Positions 1 to 11,163 of a DNA stretch of 64,000 nt are shown here, piece by piece. This DNA is from Deinandra increscens subsp. villosa (lineage: Eukaryota > Streptophyta > Magnoliopsida > Asterales > Asteraceae): assembly GCA_039602395.1 (NCBI GenBank), contig JBCNJP010000003.1, forward strand, positions 29,632,363 through 29,696,362. Reading direction: 5' to 3'. The position numbers and the translations under genes were made by a program. How positions within the stretch are numbered: the first letter of the stretch is position 1; every line of letters begins with the position of its first letter. Under the pieces are notes generated by a model. It saw only the letters and a list, made by a program, of their open reading frames with translations. It ran no database searches and had not been told where the DNA came from.

Positions 1-2
1 AA

Positions 3-371
3 ATCAGAATCCCATCCCCGCGTCACCTTAATAACCATCTTGTCATCAATGACGAAAATCTCAACCACAACCTTGATCTTCTAGAAGAACGGTGCGAGCT
101 GGCCGCGAACAAGGAGCAAAAGTATACAGAGCAGTTAAAAAAGTACTACAACAAACATGTACGCAAAACGACGTTCAAAGAAGGAGACTATGTGTTGCAC
201 AGTAACGAAGCCAGCAGAGCGATTCCACAGGGGAAGCTCAGCCCAAACTGGGAGGGGCCATATGTGATTAAAAAGGATCTGGATAAAGGTGCATACGAGC
301 TGGCAAGGCTAGACGGTACGCCGGTGCCGCGCACTTGGAATGCGGCACAACTATGAAAATGCTACATGTAA
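3..371 (+). pseudogene. Ty3/gypsy (Tat-like) integrase C-terminal end, 5' truncated by window
   Basis: The open frame enters from the left edge. It encodes the last part of a gypsy polyprotein: YYNKHVRKTTFKEGDYVL, then GKLSPNWEGPYVIKK and a PRTWNAAQL tail. In plant Tat/Athila-type elements this block follows the integrase core and helps bind DNA and chromatin. A TGA at 354-356 interrupts the frame, which then runs four codons to TAA at 369-371. The related pol at 45135-48758 also continues past the equivalent PRTWNA block, so the TGA is probably a decayed CGA codon. The following antisense gene and the Tat-type tail support the lineage call. I am confident of the family and less so of the sublineage. 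Confidence 0.85.
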
Positions 372-946
372 TCAATATTTTCATGGAAAAGTCAGTGGTT
401 TGTTTATGAAAGTACCGTTTTACCACCTTCCTTATCAAAAATTTGTTATCTCCCAATTTTAGATTACGCTAACAAGGCTAAAATCTAAATAACCGCGAAT
501 AATGAATAGCGATTTAAACAACATACAAACATCTATACAAAACGTATAAGAAACAAACAAAACAAAACTTAGCAATGATACATGTTTGCTTCGGGGTACG
601 CCCTGAAGTCAGGCGCGTAGGTCCGGGATACTTCGTCTGTAGCGGACATTCCCTTTAGCACGTAAAACGTGAAACTTACACAAGTGTGGATCAATATTTT
701 TATGATAAAAAGTCATGCGTATTCCCGCGAGCGCACCCTTGAAAAACAAGGTTCCGCGTAAGTTACTGATACCTTGAAAACAGTTCAAGCATTCAGCTCA
801 AAATTGCATGCTAACACGAAGCAATCAAAAACGCAAATGCATTACAACCAGTAGTATTAACAAAAATTTGTTAAAATGCAAGCCCCAAGGGCAATCAACA
901 AATACAAACAATATGAAATAACAAAGACAACTTCGAAGCTCCGTCT
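372..946. other. Non-coding spacer between Tat pol and antisense gene
   Basis: No convincing frame on either strand. The spacer lies between the pol stop and the tail of the antisense gene. It contains GC-rich patches near 590-660 and 715-760 within AT-rich DNA. I recognise no promoter or RNA gene. Confidence 0.5.
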
Positions 947-2720
947 TCATCGTTCAGTATCCGTGGCCACCTCCGCGTTATCTATTTTGGCCTCTCCCAT
1001 GTTTTCGTCGTCCGGTATAAGGATCTTTCGAACGCTAGAGAGGTCATCGTCAAGTGCGTGACCCCTTAAAGTATGAAAGATAGGGGGATCATGCTCACTG
1101 AGTTCTTTGTCGCGGTCAGAAAACTCGTTGGCAACCCCCGTGTCATACCACACATGGCGGGTTAGATCAGCGTGGGTTTCGCCCAAACCATAACTCGCAT
1201 CTAAGCCATCAAATTGCCCTAACGCCCGCACGGCTTCCATATAACGATATAAGGCGTCCTGATATTCGGTGCTTTCCTGGCCTGGGTTATAGGCCAGCAC
1301 CATGCCATCATCCAACAACCACCGAATATCTGCCCTCAGCCTAGCAATCAGGGCGCCATTCTCCGACGCTTGTGCCGCGAGGAGCGCCTGGGTAGTTTGA
1401 GTCAATTGGGCTTCCAGGGCTGCCCGCGCCTGAACCACCTCAACCAACTGGGAATCTTTCTGAATAAGCTCCTCCTCAACTTTCTTACATCGCTCATTAG
1501 CACGAGTAAGGTCATCCGTCAGGGTTTGGTTAATCCGCTCGAAGTCCTCTTTTTCGGATTGGGCGGTGGAGAGTTGAGTTTTCATAATTTTAATTTCTCC
1601 TTCCCGCGTAGAATAGGAACGATAGGACCGCTCGTAAACATTTGCGGCCTTCTCATGCTCCTTCTTTGCTTTATCAAAGGCGGCCTACAACTCAGTAAGT
1701 GCAGCTTTCATTTTATTAGCTTCCGCAATCGCAAGATCAGCCCTCACCTCCTCCTCTTTGCGTTTGGCCTTCGCCCGCATAGCATCCTCGACCATATCAA
1801 GCGCTTTTTTCTTCTCAACAAGTACCTCTAACCTTCTCTCCTCCGCAAGGGACCTTGCTTGCTCAAGGTCTAACCTCGCTTGCTCAAGGTCTTTGGATCC
1901 AGCCTCCCAGCGTTGCTCATCAATATGCTGCCTATGAAAAAATTCATGCAAGGCCATAACACCTCTCATAATCCCCATCACCGCCTTGGCATGAAGCTCA
2001 TCATTGGATAGCTCGTGAAGGCGGTTATTTTCAGCCTCAAGGATCCCGTGGCACAGAAACTCCTTATGCCTCTCATTTGTATCAAGTAGCGTGGCGGGAA
2101 AGATATCCCAGCCAGGAACATAGGGGTCGGGGTTAGCATTAATCAAGTCAAGATTTGATCGGTTAGGATATTGACCGTAGAAGAGGGGCCCGCAGACCCT
2201 AAGGAAGGAGTTGTGTAAACGAGTGTCTCATGAGGGGTTGAAGTGGCAGCCACGGCGGGCTTTTTTTGAGCGCCTGTCCTCCTCGGCTTTTTTCTCAATT
2301 TCCAACCGCCGCTCTTCCTCAGCCTTTTTCTGGTTTTTGACATCGGCTTTCATTTTCCGTTCTGCCTCCACTATACGGTTGGCTTCTGCATTCCGCGTTT
2401 TCTCCACCTCCTTCCTCTTGGTTATGCTTGCAGCTTCCTTCTTGTTGGCGGCGGTTTCACGCGATTTTGCAACTGCGCTTCGCGTGCCACCAAGGAAGGC
2501 TAGGCGCCTGCTAAATTTTTACGAAGAAGACCAGGTGCCGGGTCAACTTCATCACCGAAATTTAGTACTTCGTTAAAAAAGGCATATTCTTCAGCTTTTC
2601 GATCAACTTCCGCCCTGATGGAAATCAGAGAAAACAAGCCCTTGCCCTTGCCCTTGCCCTTGCCATGTGGCGGCATGATAAGACCGAAAGGCGCCTTGGG
2701 AGAGTGCGCTTTCACGCCCC

Positions 2721-2801
2721 CTACAATAGGTAAAACTAAAATTGTTAAGCCTTAGAAGACAGAGGAATACTGAGGGAAAAAGGGGCCGGAGCAATCCTTA
2801 C
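2721..2801 (-). other. Predicted 81-bp intron in antisense gene copy 1
   Basis: Read on the minus strand, the donor is CGG|GTAAGG with GT at 2801-2800, and the acceptor is TTGTAG ending at 2721. Removing it keeps the frame open from SRAG into GVKAHSPKAP. The intron is short, as is common in dicots. Similar-sized introns occur in the antisense gene copies at 49982-51689 and 57361-59143. Confidence 0.6.
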
Positions 2802-3132
2802 CCGCGCGTGACTCAAGAACTCTTTGGGTTACATTAATGCTAGCCTTTCGACGTTTAGCGGGGGGAGCATTTTCTTTCCCTTTCCTTTTCTTTAAAGCTT
2901 CGGTGGGGTTTGCTCCCGTAGCGACATTTGAGGTTCCCTCAGCGGTAGTACCTTGCTCCGCAATGGCGCCTATTGACAAAGAATTCATAAGAAGAGGAAG
3001 GGGAACGGCGCTCTGACCCCCCCCCCCCTCTTCACCAGGGAAGGTCACCCCAAAAATACCGCTCTCTAGCAGATAATGCTCAGAAAACTCCAGTGGGTGC
3101 TTCCCATACAAATCCCAAAGAGAAAATAGCGT

Positions 3133-3137
3133 CATAA
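3133..3137. repeat. Target-site duplication CATAA, left copy
   Basis: CATAA lies directly before the TGTAAGG start of the 5' LTR and is repeated at 15587-15591 directly after the 3' LTR. Five bases is the normal duplication for Ty1/copia integrase. Confidence 0.93.
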
Positions 3138-3794
3138 TGTAAGGAAATGAAAATCTGAGTCAACCGGTTCAAGATGAAGATTTTCGGTTGAAGATATGTT
3201 CAAGCGGAAAACACTCAAGCGGAAGACTTGTCAACCGGAAAAGCTCAAGCGGAGAATATTTCCGGGTGAACTCTTTTATCCAACAGTATAAAGAGTTCAA
3301 CCGGAAAAGTACTAAAAGTTCACTTTTGCAGAAATCAGGCCTGCAACTACTTTTCTTCTTCAGATTCAGATCCTAGCCGTCTCCTACTTATAGATAATTG
3401 CATTTTGCACATTTACTCTTATGTATGTTTACTAATTTTCTTTTAGTAAGTTTGTAGTTTGACTTTCATGTACGGTTAGATTAGCCCGTATGAGATCAAC
3501 GGCTGTGGTTGATCTCTTTAGTACTATATATAGTTGTTAGCCAGTTCATTCACACGTACCAGATTTAGTGCTTACACTTGTAACAGTTTGAACTTGAGTT
3601 AATGCAAATAGTACCGAGAAATTTATTATCTTGTGCTCACTAGTTTATGCAATCAATACAATCAAGCTACAAGTATAAGTAAAACAAAGCTTAAGTAAAA
3701 ACAAGTGTGATGCAACTTTATTCCGCATGGTTGTGATCCACAAGTAAAGAGTTCTTGATCTGATTATTTTCTCTGAGTAATCAACGGTCCTACA
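3138..3794 (+). repeat. 5' LTR of Sirevirus copy A
   Basis: Begins TGTAAGG and ends TCCTACA. It matches 14931-15586 with about 15 base differences. It holds at least six CCGGTTGA/AAGCGGAA-type words within its first 170 bp. A TATA-like TACTATATATAG lies near 3521-3532, a plausible core promoter. Confidence 0.95.
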
Positions 3795-3796
3795 AG

Positions 3797-3808
3797 TGGT
3801 ATCAGAGC
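3797..3808 (+). promoter_or_regulatory. Primer-binding site, tRNA-iMet type
   Basis: TGGTATCAGAGC begins two bases after the 5' LTR. It is complementary to the 3' end of plant initiator tRNA-Met, which primes minus-strand synthesis in copia elements. Confidence 0.93.
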
Positions 3809-3910
3809 TTTGGCTCTCTACTTTTAAGACTTCTAGTGCTTCAAAGTTGATACTTTACTTGCTTACTTGACTTTTACAAGCTTTTTCTGTTTTACAAACT
3901 GTTTTTCACA

Positions 3911-6885
3911 ATGACTGACTTACCTCTTGGTTCACTTAATGGTAGCTCTAACAAACCACCAATTTTCACTCCTGATGACTTTGATACTTGGAAACTCAGG
4001 ATGGAAAGTTTTGTTAGAAGCCTAGACAGACGCATTTGGAACAGGTTGACTGTAGGTCCTTACAGTCCAACTGTTCAATCTGCTGATGATGCCCAAGTGC
4101 AAATACCAAAACCACTAGACAAATATGTTGAAGCTGATTATACTGAGCTTGAATATGATCACAAGGCCTACTACTGGACACTCTAGGCTGCATTACCCAA
4201 CTCTATACTGGTAGGGTTCAAGGGATATAAGACAGCACATGGCTTGTGGAATGCTCTCAGTGAGATGTATGAAGGGTCTAGTGAAGTTAAGGAAAACAAG
4301 AAAGATGTTTTGAAACAAAGATATGAAAACTTTACTTACAAAACTGGTGAATCTATGACCACAGTACCTTAGATTTGTTTCACTTCTTGATGAATTGAAA
4401 AAGGTAGAAGTAAAAACTGAACAGGCTGATGCCAACAAGAAGTTCTTGAGATCCTTACCTCCACTGTGGACTGTCTACACAGTCAACATCAGGGAGTGCA
4501 AGGACCTCAAAAAACTTAAACTAAGTGAACTCCATGGAGTCCTTAGTGCTTATGAAATGGAGCTTAATCTTAAGTAGAACAACTTTCCTGAAGCATCACC
4601 ACAGTTGCAAACCACTGCTTTGGTTACAACTGATTTTCAAAAGATCTCAAACACTTCTCAATATCACTCACCCTCAGTCAGTTTCAATGAGTCACCCAGA
4701 TGCTCAGAAAGTTCTTCAACACAGTTTGACAACTTTCACTCAGCCTATGTGGCAACTGACTCATCTCAAGGCTTCACACGTGAAGACTTAGAATGCATAG
4801 GGGCAGATGAACTAGAAGAGATGGACATTTTAACTCAATTAGCTATGGTTTCTGTAAGGGCCCAAAGATTTTATAAGAGAACAGGAAGAACTTATAAGGG
4901 GTCAAAGGGATCATCAATTGGGTTGGATAAATCTAAAGCTAAATGTTATAATTGTCACCAACTTGGCCATTTTGCCAGGGAATGCAAGCAGCCAAGGAGA
5001 GATGGACAGAACAATAATAACAATGTCCAACAGAGATCAAATCATGGAAGCAACAACAGCAGCAGTCAACACAACAACAACAACAACCAGCAGCCAACTC
5101 AACCAAAACCACTTGGAAATCAAAATGCGGTGGCAACTGTAGCTAATTAGACTGAATGCTATGAGTGGGATGACTTTATCACTGAGTTTGAGCCAATCAA
5201 CCATGCTTTAATGGCCAAAGAAGATTCAATTGAACAGGTAAATGAGATTCCTGAAAAAGTTTTGGAAAATTTGTGCAGCCCTGCCTGCATAGAACAAGTG
5301 TCAAAATACAGGAAACATAACACTGATCTGATTGATGAAGTTTCTAACTTGAATGAGTTAAAGAATTGCTTTAAGAAAACTGAAACTGCATACATCATCA
5401 AAATTGAAAATTTAAACAACGAATTTGATACTTTGAAGCAAACTAACTCTATTTTGGAAACACAATTAGAGGATTTGTTGAACAAACTAACTATTTCAAG
5501 ACAAGAAACAAGAGATGCAAAAGCAGAAAATGATGTTCTTGAAATTAAGTTAAAAGATGCCTTGTTCACCTGTGACAAATTCCAAACAGCTAACAAGAAA
5601 GCTGAGAAACTTTGGAATGGAGCAATGCATGGGAAAACTGGTATTGGGTACAACAATGTTGAACCACCCAAGGAATACTCACCTGTTATTGCTCCAATCC
5701 AAGCACTTCAGAAGGAGTGCAATGTAACTCTAATAGTTGACAGCACTGCATCTTCCTCATCTGAATCAAAATCTGTTGATTCATCTTCAAACTGTGAAGT
5801 CAAAGATGCTAGCACATCAGCATCTGTTGACCAATCCAAGTTTCTAAAACCAAAAGTTGCTTTTCCACCACCAACTATTTATGAGCCAAAAGACTCAAAA
5901 GTTGGAGGTAAACTACCTAAGCAGCCAAAACCAAGTGAAACTGAGAGAATGGGTAAGCTTACTTACCTCCAGGTCACTAATGAAAAGACAACCAAAAACA
6001 CAGATACTTATCAAAGAAAAATGTTTGAATGTGTTTTCTGTGGTGAAAAAGGGCACATGGCTCCAAAGGGCACATGGCTCCAAAGTGCAAATTCAATCCA
6101 TTGAGCAAAGCTCAAAACTTGTTAAAACCCAAAACTGCTTCTACTCAGAAAAGATCTACCGGTAGAACTTCACCTGTAAGAAGTAACACAATGAAGTATT
6201 TTGATACTGAGTCAAACAAAATTTTAATTGGGAACAACAAAAATGGAAGTTTTTCAGTCTTAAAACCAAACAGGGTTCCGGCTGAACTTCAACCGGAAAA
6301 TTTTTCATCCGGAAGTGAAGTTCAACCGGAAATCTCCAAAACACTCAGATCAGTTACTGCACCTAGACAACGACCCAGGGTTCAGTTCACTGATGAGTAC
6401 GACCATTTTGAAGGTCAGGGAAGGAGAAACTTATCTAGAGGCAAGACCACCTCTAGAGAAAATTTTGTGAAAAACAATCACAACTCTCAACCGGAAATCC
6501 TTCTAGCTCAAGTGGAAGTGCCACTGCTGCATTCCACAGTGAGAGATCTAGCCAGACCAACAAATTTTCAAACTTTAATGCTAGAATCTCACCAGTGACT
6601 AGATATGATCAGACCTACACCTCACCCAGTGAGCTGCCAAAGGTTTTGACCAACAAAGAAAGGAAGTATAGGGAATATAGAGAGAGGAAGATTGCTGAGA
6701 GAAGGCTTAGCAAAACTGACAGGCAATGTCAATCAAGTGCACAGCCTGAACACTTGAACATTGACCAAGATGACATGTTGAATGAGGATCCAATATTTAA
6801 TACTTTAGTACTTAAAGAGTACAAGTATTATGATGCTTCTGGCAGGCCCAAGACCTCAAAGGCTTGGGTTCCCTTTAGAAATTAA
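3911..6885 (+). pseudogene. gag: Sirevirus gag, copy A, broken by stops and frameshifts
   Basis: Gag packages element RNA into virus-like particles. It starts at ATG 3911 (MTDLPLGSLNGSS) with a UBN2-type copia gag core. A CCHC knuckle [14 protein letters not shown] lies near 4942-4983, followed by N/Q-rich sequence, a coiled-coil stretch (5211-5600) and a second knuckle starting CVFCGEKGHM near 6030. Defects seen: TAG at 4184; a 2-bp deletion near 4360 relative to copy B (33405-34615); TAG at 4575 where copy B has CAG; TAG at 5148; a 17-bp tandem duplication at 6051-6084 that shifts frame inside the second knuckle; and a frameshift near 6590. The final segment ends WVPFRN at 6885, a typical gag-pol boundary. 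Copy B shows that the first two defects and the TAG at 4575 are derived. Confidence 0.9.
6051..6084 (+). repeat. 17-bp tandem duplication within second gag zinc knuckle
   Basis: The 17-mer starting GGGCACATGG occurs at 6051-6067 and again at 6068-6084. The extra copy shifts frame between the His and last Cys of the CCHC motif. The Cys codon follows directly after the second copy. Confidence 0.9.
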
Positions 6886-6905
6886 TCAATTTTCTTTGTG
6901 TGTAG

Positions 6906-8645
6906 GTGCATAATAAAGACCAACAGAGCCTATGGGTTGTTGATAGTGGATGCACTTGCCACATGACAGGATATAAGCATGTATTGGAAAACCCCAAAAG
7001 CATAAATGGAGGTCCTGTAGCCTTTGGGAGTGCAAAAGGACACATTACTGCACAAGGTGCTGTTAGTAATGGGAAGCTTACCCTTGACAAGGTAAATTTT
7101 GTTGATACATTAAATTTCAATTTACTTAGTGTCTCACAAATGTGTGACAAGAATTTGAATTTGATGTTTACTGAGAGAGAGGCCATAGTCTTAAAACCTG
7201 GTGTTAAAATCCCTAAGGAATTTGTGTTACTTAGAGCACCTAGGAGAGAAGGACTATATATTTTGGATCTGTCTCCTGCCACTCCAGCCAGTGGAATTGC
7301 ATGCTTTATATCCAAAGCCTCAGTAGATAAATCTGATTTATGGCATAGGAGGTTATGTCATGTTAACTACAAGAACATGAACAGAATAGTGAATCTTGGC
7401 TTGGTTAAGGGTCTTCCTAACAAGCAGTTCAACTGTTCTGAACACTGTGTTTCTTGCCTCAAGGGTAAGCAACAGAAGACCTCTTTCAAGCCCAAAACTA
7501 AGTCTTCTATCACTCAACCTCTAGAACTTTTGCATATGGACTTGTTTGGTCCAACTAGAGTGATGAGTTTAGGGAAAAGGTCATACTTCTTTGTCATAAT
7601 AGATGATTTCACTAGATATACATGGGTGTTTTTCTTAAAAACAAAAGATGAAACTGCTGAATTATTAAAAACACTAATTGTATCTTTAGAAAATCAAGCA
7701 AAACTGAAAGTTAAGACAATCAGAAGTGACAATGGCACTGAGTTTAAAAATCATGTTTTGAACTCATTTTGTGAGGAAAAGGGAATTCTTAGACAATTCA
7801 GTGCTCCTAGAACTCCACAGCAAAATGGTGTTGCTGAAAGGAGAAATAGGACATTGATTGAGGCTGCTAGAGCAATGCTAGCAGATTCTAAGTTACCTGT
7901 GATAATTTGGGCAGAAGCAGTGAACACTGCCTGCTATGTCCAAAATAGGACCTTGATTGTTAAGGGTAAAAATAAAACTGCTTATGAGCTTTGGAGAGGT
8001 AGAAAACCTAACATTTACTTCTTTAAATCATTTGGCTGTCCTGCTACTATTTTGATAACTAATAGGTTGTTGCCTAAGTTTGCTGAAAAGGCATATGAAG
8101 GATATTTTGTTGGATATTCTGGTGTGTCAAAAGCATTCAGGGTATACAATAAAAGTACTAAAATTGTTGAGGAAACCATTAATGTGACTTTTAATGAGAA
8201 ATCTCTTAACAATTTTGTATCTCAACCAGACTGGTTATTTGATATAGATGCACTAACCACTGCTTTCAATCTTACCATTGAGAAGCCATGGAGTTCAACA
8301 GTGCAGGAACAGGAACATAAGCAAAATCACATGAGGTCAGCTGATGATATCTGGCAGATGAACACCAAGGGACTGCAAATGCAACCTACCTTCTTTTCAT
8401 CCATCAACACCAAGCCTGTGAAACCCAATAATACAAAGAAAACCTCTGAAATTGTTCTTGCTGATGCAGAAGTCGATCCGGCTGAACTTCCGGTTGAGGT
8501 TCAAGCGGATCCTGTAGCAGTAGAATCTTCGGTTGAAACTCAACCGGAAAACAATTTTTCAGTAAATTCTGAGAACAATGAATCTGATAATTCAACTGAT
8601 GCTGATTCAAATGATTATAGTTTCGAGCATCTAATTTCAGATTAA
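6906..8645 (+). pseudogene. pol: Sirevirus pol, protease-integrase part, copy A
   Basis: This is one open stretch of 579 codons. The aspartic protease motif WVVDSGCTCHMTG is near 6942 and cleaves the polyprotein. A pre-integrase HHCC segment (LWHRRLCH ... CVSC) lies near 7340-7460. The integrase core has the expected acidic residues in LLHMDLFGP, RSDNGTEF (near 7728) and QQNGVAERRNRT (near 7830). The C-terminal part is acidic and Q/E-rich and carries PVE/QPE words encoded by CCGGTTGA-type DNA (8480-8545). TAA at 8643-8645 ends it early, and the following DNA up to RT has another frameshift near 8820. The core residues look intact, so loss of function comes from the breaks. Confidence 0.93.
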
Positions 8646-8824
8646 GTCCCCTGTTCTCAAGAAGAAACTGAAATTTCAGAACTTGTATCACAAATCAACA
8701 ATATTGAGTTATTACCTCAACTCAACATTCCTCACAATGGAAGAAGCCATGAATTCCCACTGTTTACTGATAGAAGAATTAGTAAGAATCATCCAAGGGA
8801 GAACATTATAGGAGACTTGCTCCT

Positions 8825-10410
8825 GTGCTGACAAGAAGCAAGTCTATTGATGCAAACATTTGCCTGCATGATGCATTTCTGTCTCAAGAAGTACCCAAGA
8901 AGATCAATGATGCATTGAAAGATGAAAGCTGGGTAGAGGCAATGCAAGACGAATTGTTTCAAATTAATAAACAGAAGGTTTGGGAATTGGTAGACTTACC
9001 TGAAGGTGAAGAACCAATTGGAACCAAATGGGTATTCAGAAACAAGAAGGATGATAGGGGGATAATGATCAAAAACAAGGCCAGACTTGTAGCTCAAGGC
9101 TACACACAGGAAGAAGGCATTGATTATGATGAAGTTTTTGCTCCTGTGGCCAGGCTTGAAGCAATCAGAATATTTCTTGCCTATGCTGCATTCAAAAACT
9201 TTCTGGTATTTCAAATGGATGTTAAATGTGCTTTTCCTGTATGGTCTTTTGGAACAGGATGTGTATGTCAAGTAACCTCCAGGATTTGAAGACCCTCAAG
9301 ATCCCTACAGGGTATGCAAGCTGATTAAAGCTTTATATGGTCTCAAGCAAGCTCCTAGGACATGGTATGAGACACTTTCAAACTATCTCCTAGAGAATGG
9401 CTACAAGAGAGGAGCTATTGACAAAACACTGTTTGTGAAATCTGATGGCAAAGATACATTGATGGTACAAATCTATGTTGATGACATCATCTTTGGTTCA
9501 TCCAGTGCTACCTTATGCAAAGAGTTTGAGGGATTGATGCAATCTAAGTTTGAGATGAGTTCAATGGGAGAACTGAATTTCTTCTTAGGCCTACAAGTGA
9601 AGCAAAGGAATTTTCTTGAATCAGTTCAAATACATTCAAGATATGCTAAAAAGGTTTGATATGCAGTCTGTTTCAACCTCAAGAACTCCAATCTCTACTT
9701 CCCATAAGTTAACCAGTGACTTAAATGGCAAACCAGTGGATGTTCACCTCTACACGCCAATGATTGGATCACTGCTCTATCTCACAGCCCGCAGACCTGA
9801 CATCATGTTTAGTGTCTGTTTATGTGCTAGATACCAGTGTCAACCAAAGGAATCACACATGTTAGCTGTGAAGAGAATCTTTAGATACCTTAAAGGACAA
9901 CCAAAACTTGGGTTGTTGTATCCAAAGAATTCAGATTTCTCTTTCAAAGCTTACACTGATAGTGATTATGGTGACTGGAACTTGGATAAGAAGTCTACTT
10001 CAGGAGGATGTCAATTTTTGGGAGAAAGACTTGTGTCTTGGCAATGCAAGAAGCAAACTTGCGTGTCCACTTCTACTGCTGAGGCTGAATACATTGCTGC
10101 ATCAAGCTGCTGCAGTCAAGTCTTATGGATCCAAAATCAAATGTTGGATTATGGCATCAAGTTCATGGAGACTCCTATCCTTGCAGATAACAACAGTGCT
10201 ATATCAATCACAAACAACCCTGTTCAACACTCAAAAGCAAAACACATTGATATTAGGTACCATTTTATTAGAGACTGTGCTGAGAAACATTTAATTAGAA
10301 TGGTTAAAGTTCATACAGATCAACAATTGGCTGACTTGTTTACCAAAGCATTTGATAAAGCTAGATTTTTCTATCTCATTAGTGCCATTGGTATGATGAA
10401 CTTTGACTGA
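8825..10410 (+). pseudogene. pol: Sirevirus pol, reverse transcriptase-RNase H part, copy A
   Basis: The RT begins with the copia signature [21 protein letters not shown] and GTKWVFRNK, then [26 protein letters not shown]. The catalytic YVDDIIFG box is near 9473-9496. RNase H follows with TDSDYGDW, STAEAEYIAAS and ADNNSA motifs and ends at TGA 10408-10410. Two frameshifts are visible: one near 9235 just after QMDVKCAF, and one near 9650 after FLGLQVKQ. Together these enzymes copy element RNA into DNA. The motif order confirms Ty1/copia. Confidence 0.93.
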
Positions 10411-11163
10411 TTAAACTGTTTTCACAAATTTAATAAAAGAGATCATTTTGTGTCAAAGAGCCCGTCTCTTGATACAAAAAGAAAAAGAAGAAGAAAAGCT
10501 CCTGTATCAGTTAGACACCGTTTTCAATCATAGTCAGGTCATACTGTTAAACTATGATAACTAATACATGTGATTTTCAAAATCAAGTGTTTTTCCGTCT
10601 TCCGGTTCAACTTTCCAGTTCAACCCATCCGGTTGAACCTAAACCGGAAAGTTAGTCTCAACCGGAAATTCAATGTTTGATCACACCATCCTAATTTCTG
10701 AAACTGGTAAAAGGAACAACAATTCTTTATTTGAAAGTTCAGATTAAAATGAAAAATTTTCAACCGGAAAATTCTTGTCTTAAATGAATCATTTAATCCA
10801 CCGGTTGAGGCACACATTTTCAAGCGGATTTTGCATTTAAAGTGTTTTAATTAATTGTCCGAGAAAACTGTTTCAATTTAATTCCAAAGACACGCAACAG
10901 GCAGTTGTATTGTACAACCACCTGAAGCACACTTTTTGCGGACCCACTTGCACTTTTTCATTCTCTCTCTTATGACTCAGCATACTTTATCCCAATCGCT
11001 GATAACTGTCACCCACCTTTTAATCCACCGGTTACATACCCACAACCCCTTCAACACTCCTCATAACCCCACAAGCAAGAAAAAGTTCAAATTCCGAAAA
11101 CCTAAAAACTTTTCATAACTCTTTCTTTCTACTCCCAAATTTCTCTCACACAATCAATCAACA
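10411..11163 (+). other. Spacer between pol and third frame, rich in CCGGTTGA words
   Basis: No long frame. 10599-10830 holds about seven words of the TTCAACCGGAAA/CCGGTTGAA family in both orientations, like the LTRs. A further CCACCGGTTA is near 11027. In Sireviruses this region separates pol from the extra frame. The word cluster could act at DNA or RNA level; no function can be read directly. Confidence 0.6.

Larger units (their letters stand above)
947..3137 (-). pseudogene. Antisense coiled-coil gene of Tat element, copy 1, distal exons
   Basis: This gene lies on the strand opposite the element's pol. One frame runs 2146-947 (400 codons) broken only by TAG at 1685-1687. It is rich in E, K, Q and A with heptad-like spacing (coiled coil), then an acidic tail ending near 947. 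Upstream, 3137-2802 encodes a segment beginning MTLFSLWDLYGK with a basic KKRKGKE...KRRK stretch (nuclear-signal-like). It joins in frame across a GT-AG intron (2801-2721) to a block holding a (GK)n repeat at 2639-2662. At least one frameshift lies between 2500 and 2146. The frame continues beyond 3137 into 15592 onward if the copia insertion is removed. Antisense extra frames between pol and the 3' LTR are known in Tat elements; their function is unknown. The splice-compatible structure is my observation. Confidence 0.65.

Noticed and set aside
2211..2576. A 121-codon plus-strand frame rich in S, F and R.
   Set aside because: Shadow of the K/E/R-rich coiled coil on the minus strand.
3188..3376. 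A 62-codon frame in the Sirevirus LTR, also at 14981-15169 and 35149-35337.
   Set aside because: Present only because the LTRs are copies. Its sequence is largely the translated CCGGTTGA/AAGCGGAA words.
3797..3808. tRNA gene fragments at the TGGTATCAGAGC sites.
   Set aside because: Only the short 3' complement is present next to LTRs; these are primer sites, not tRNA genes.
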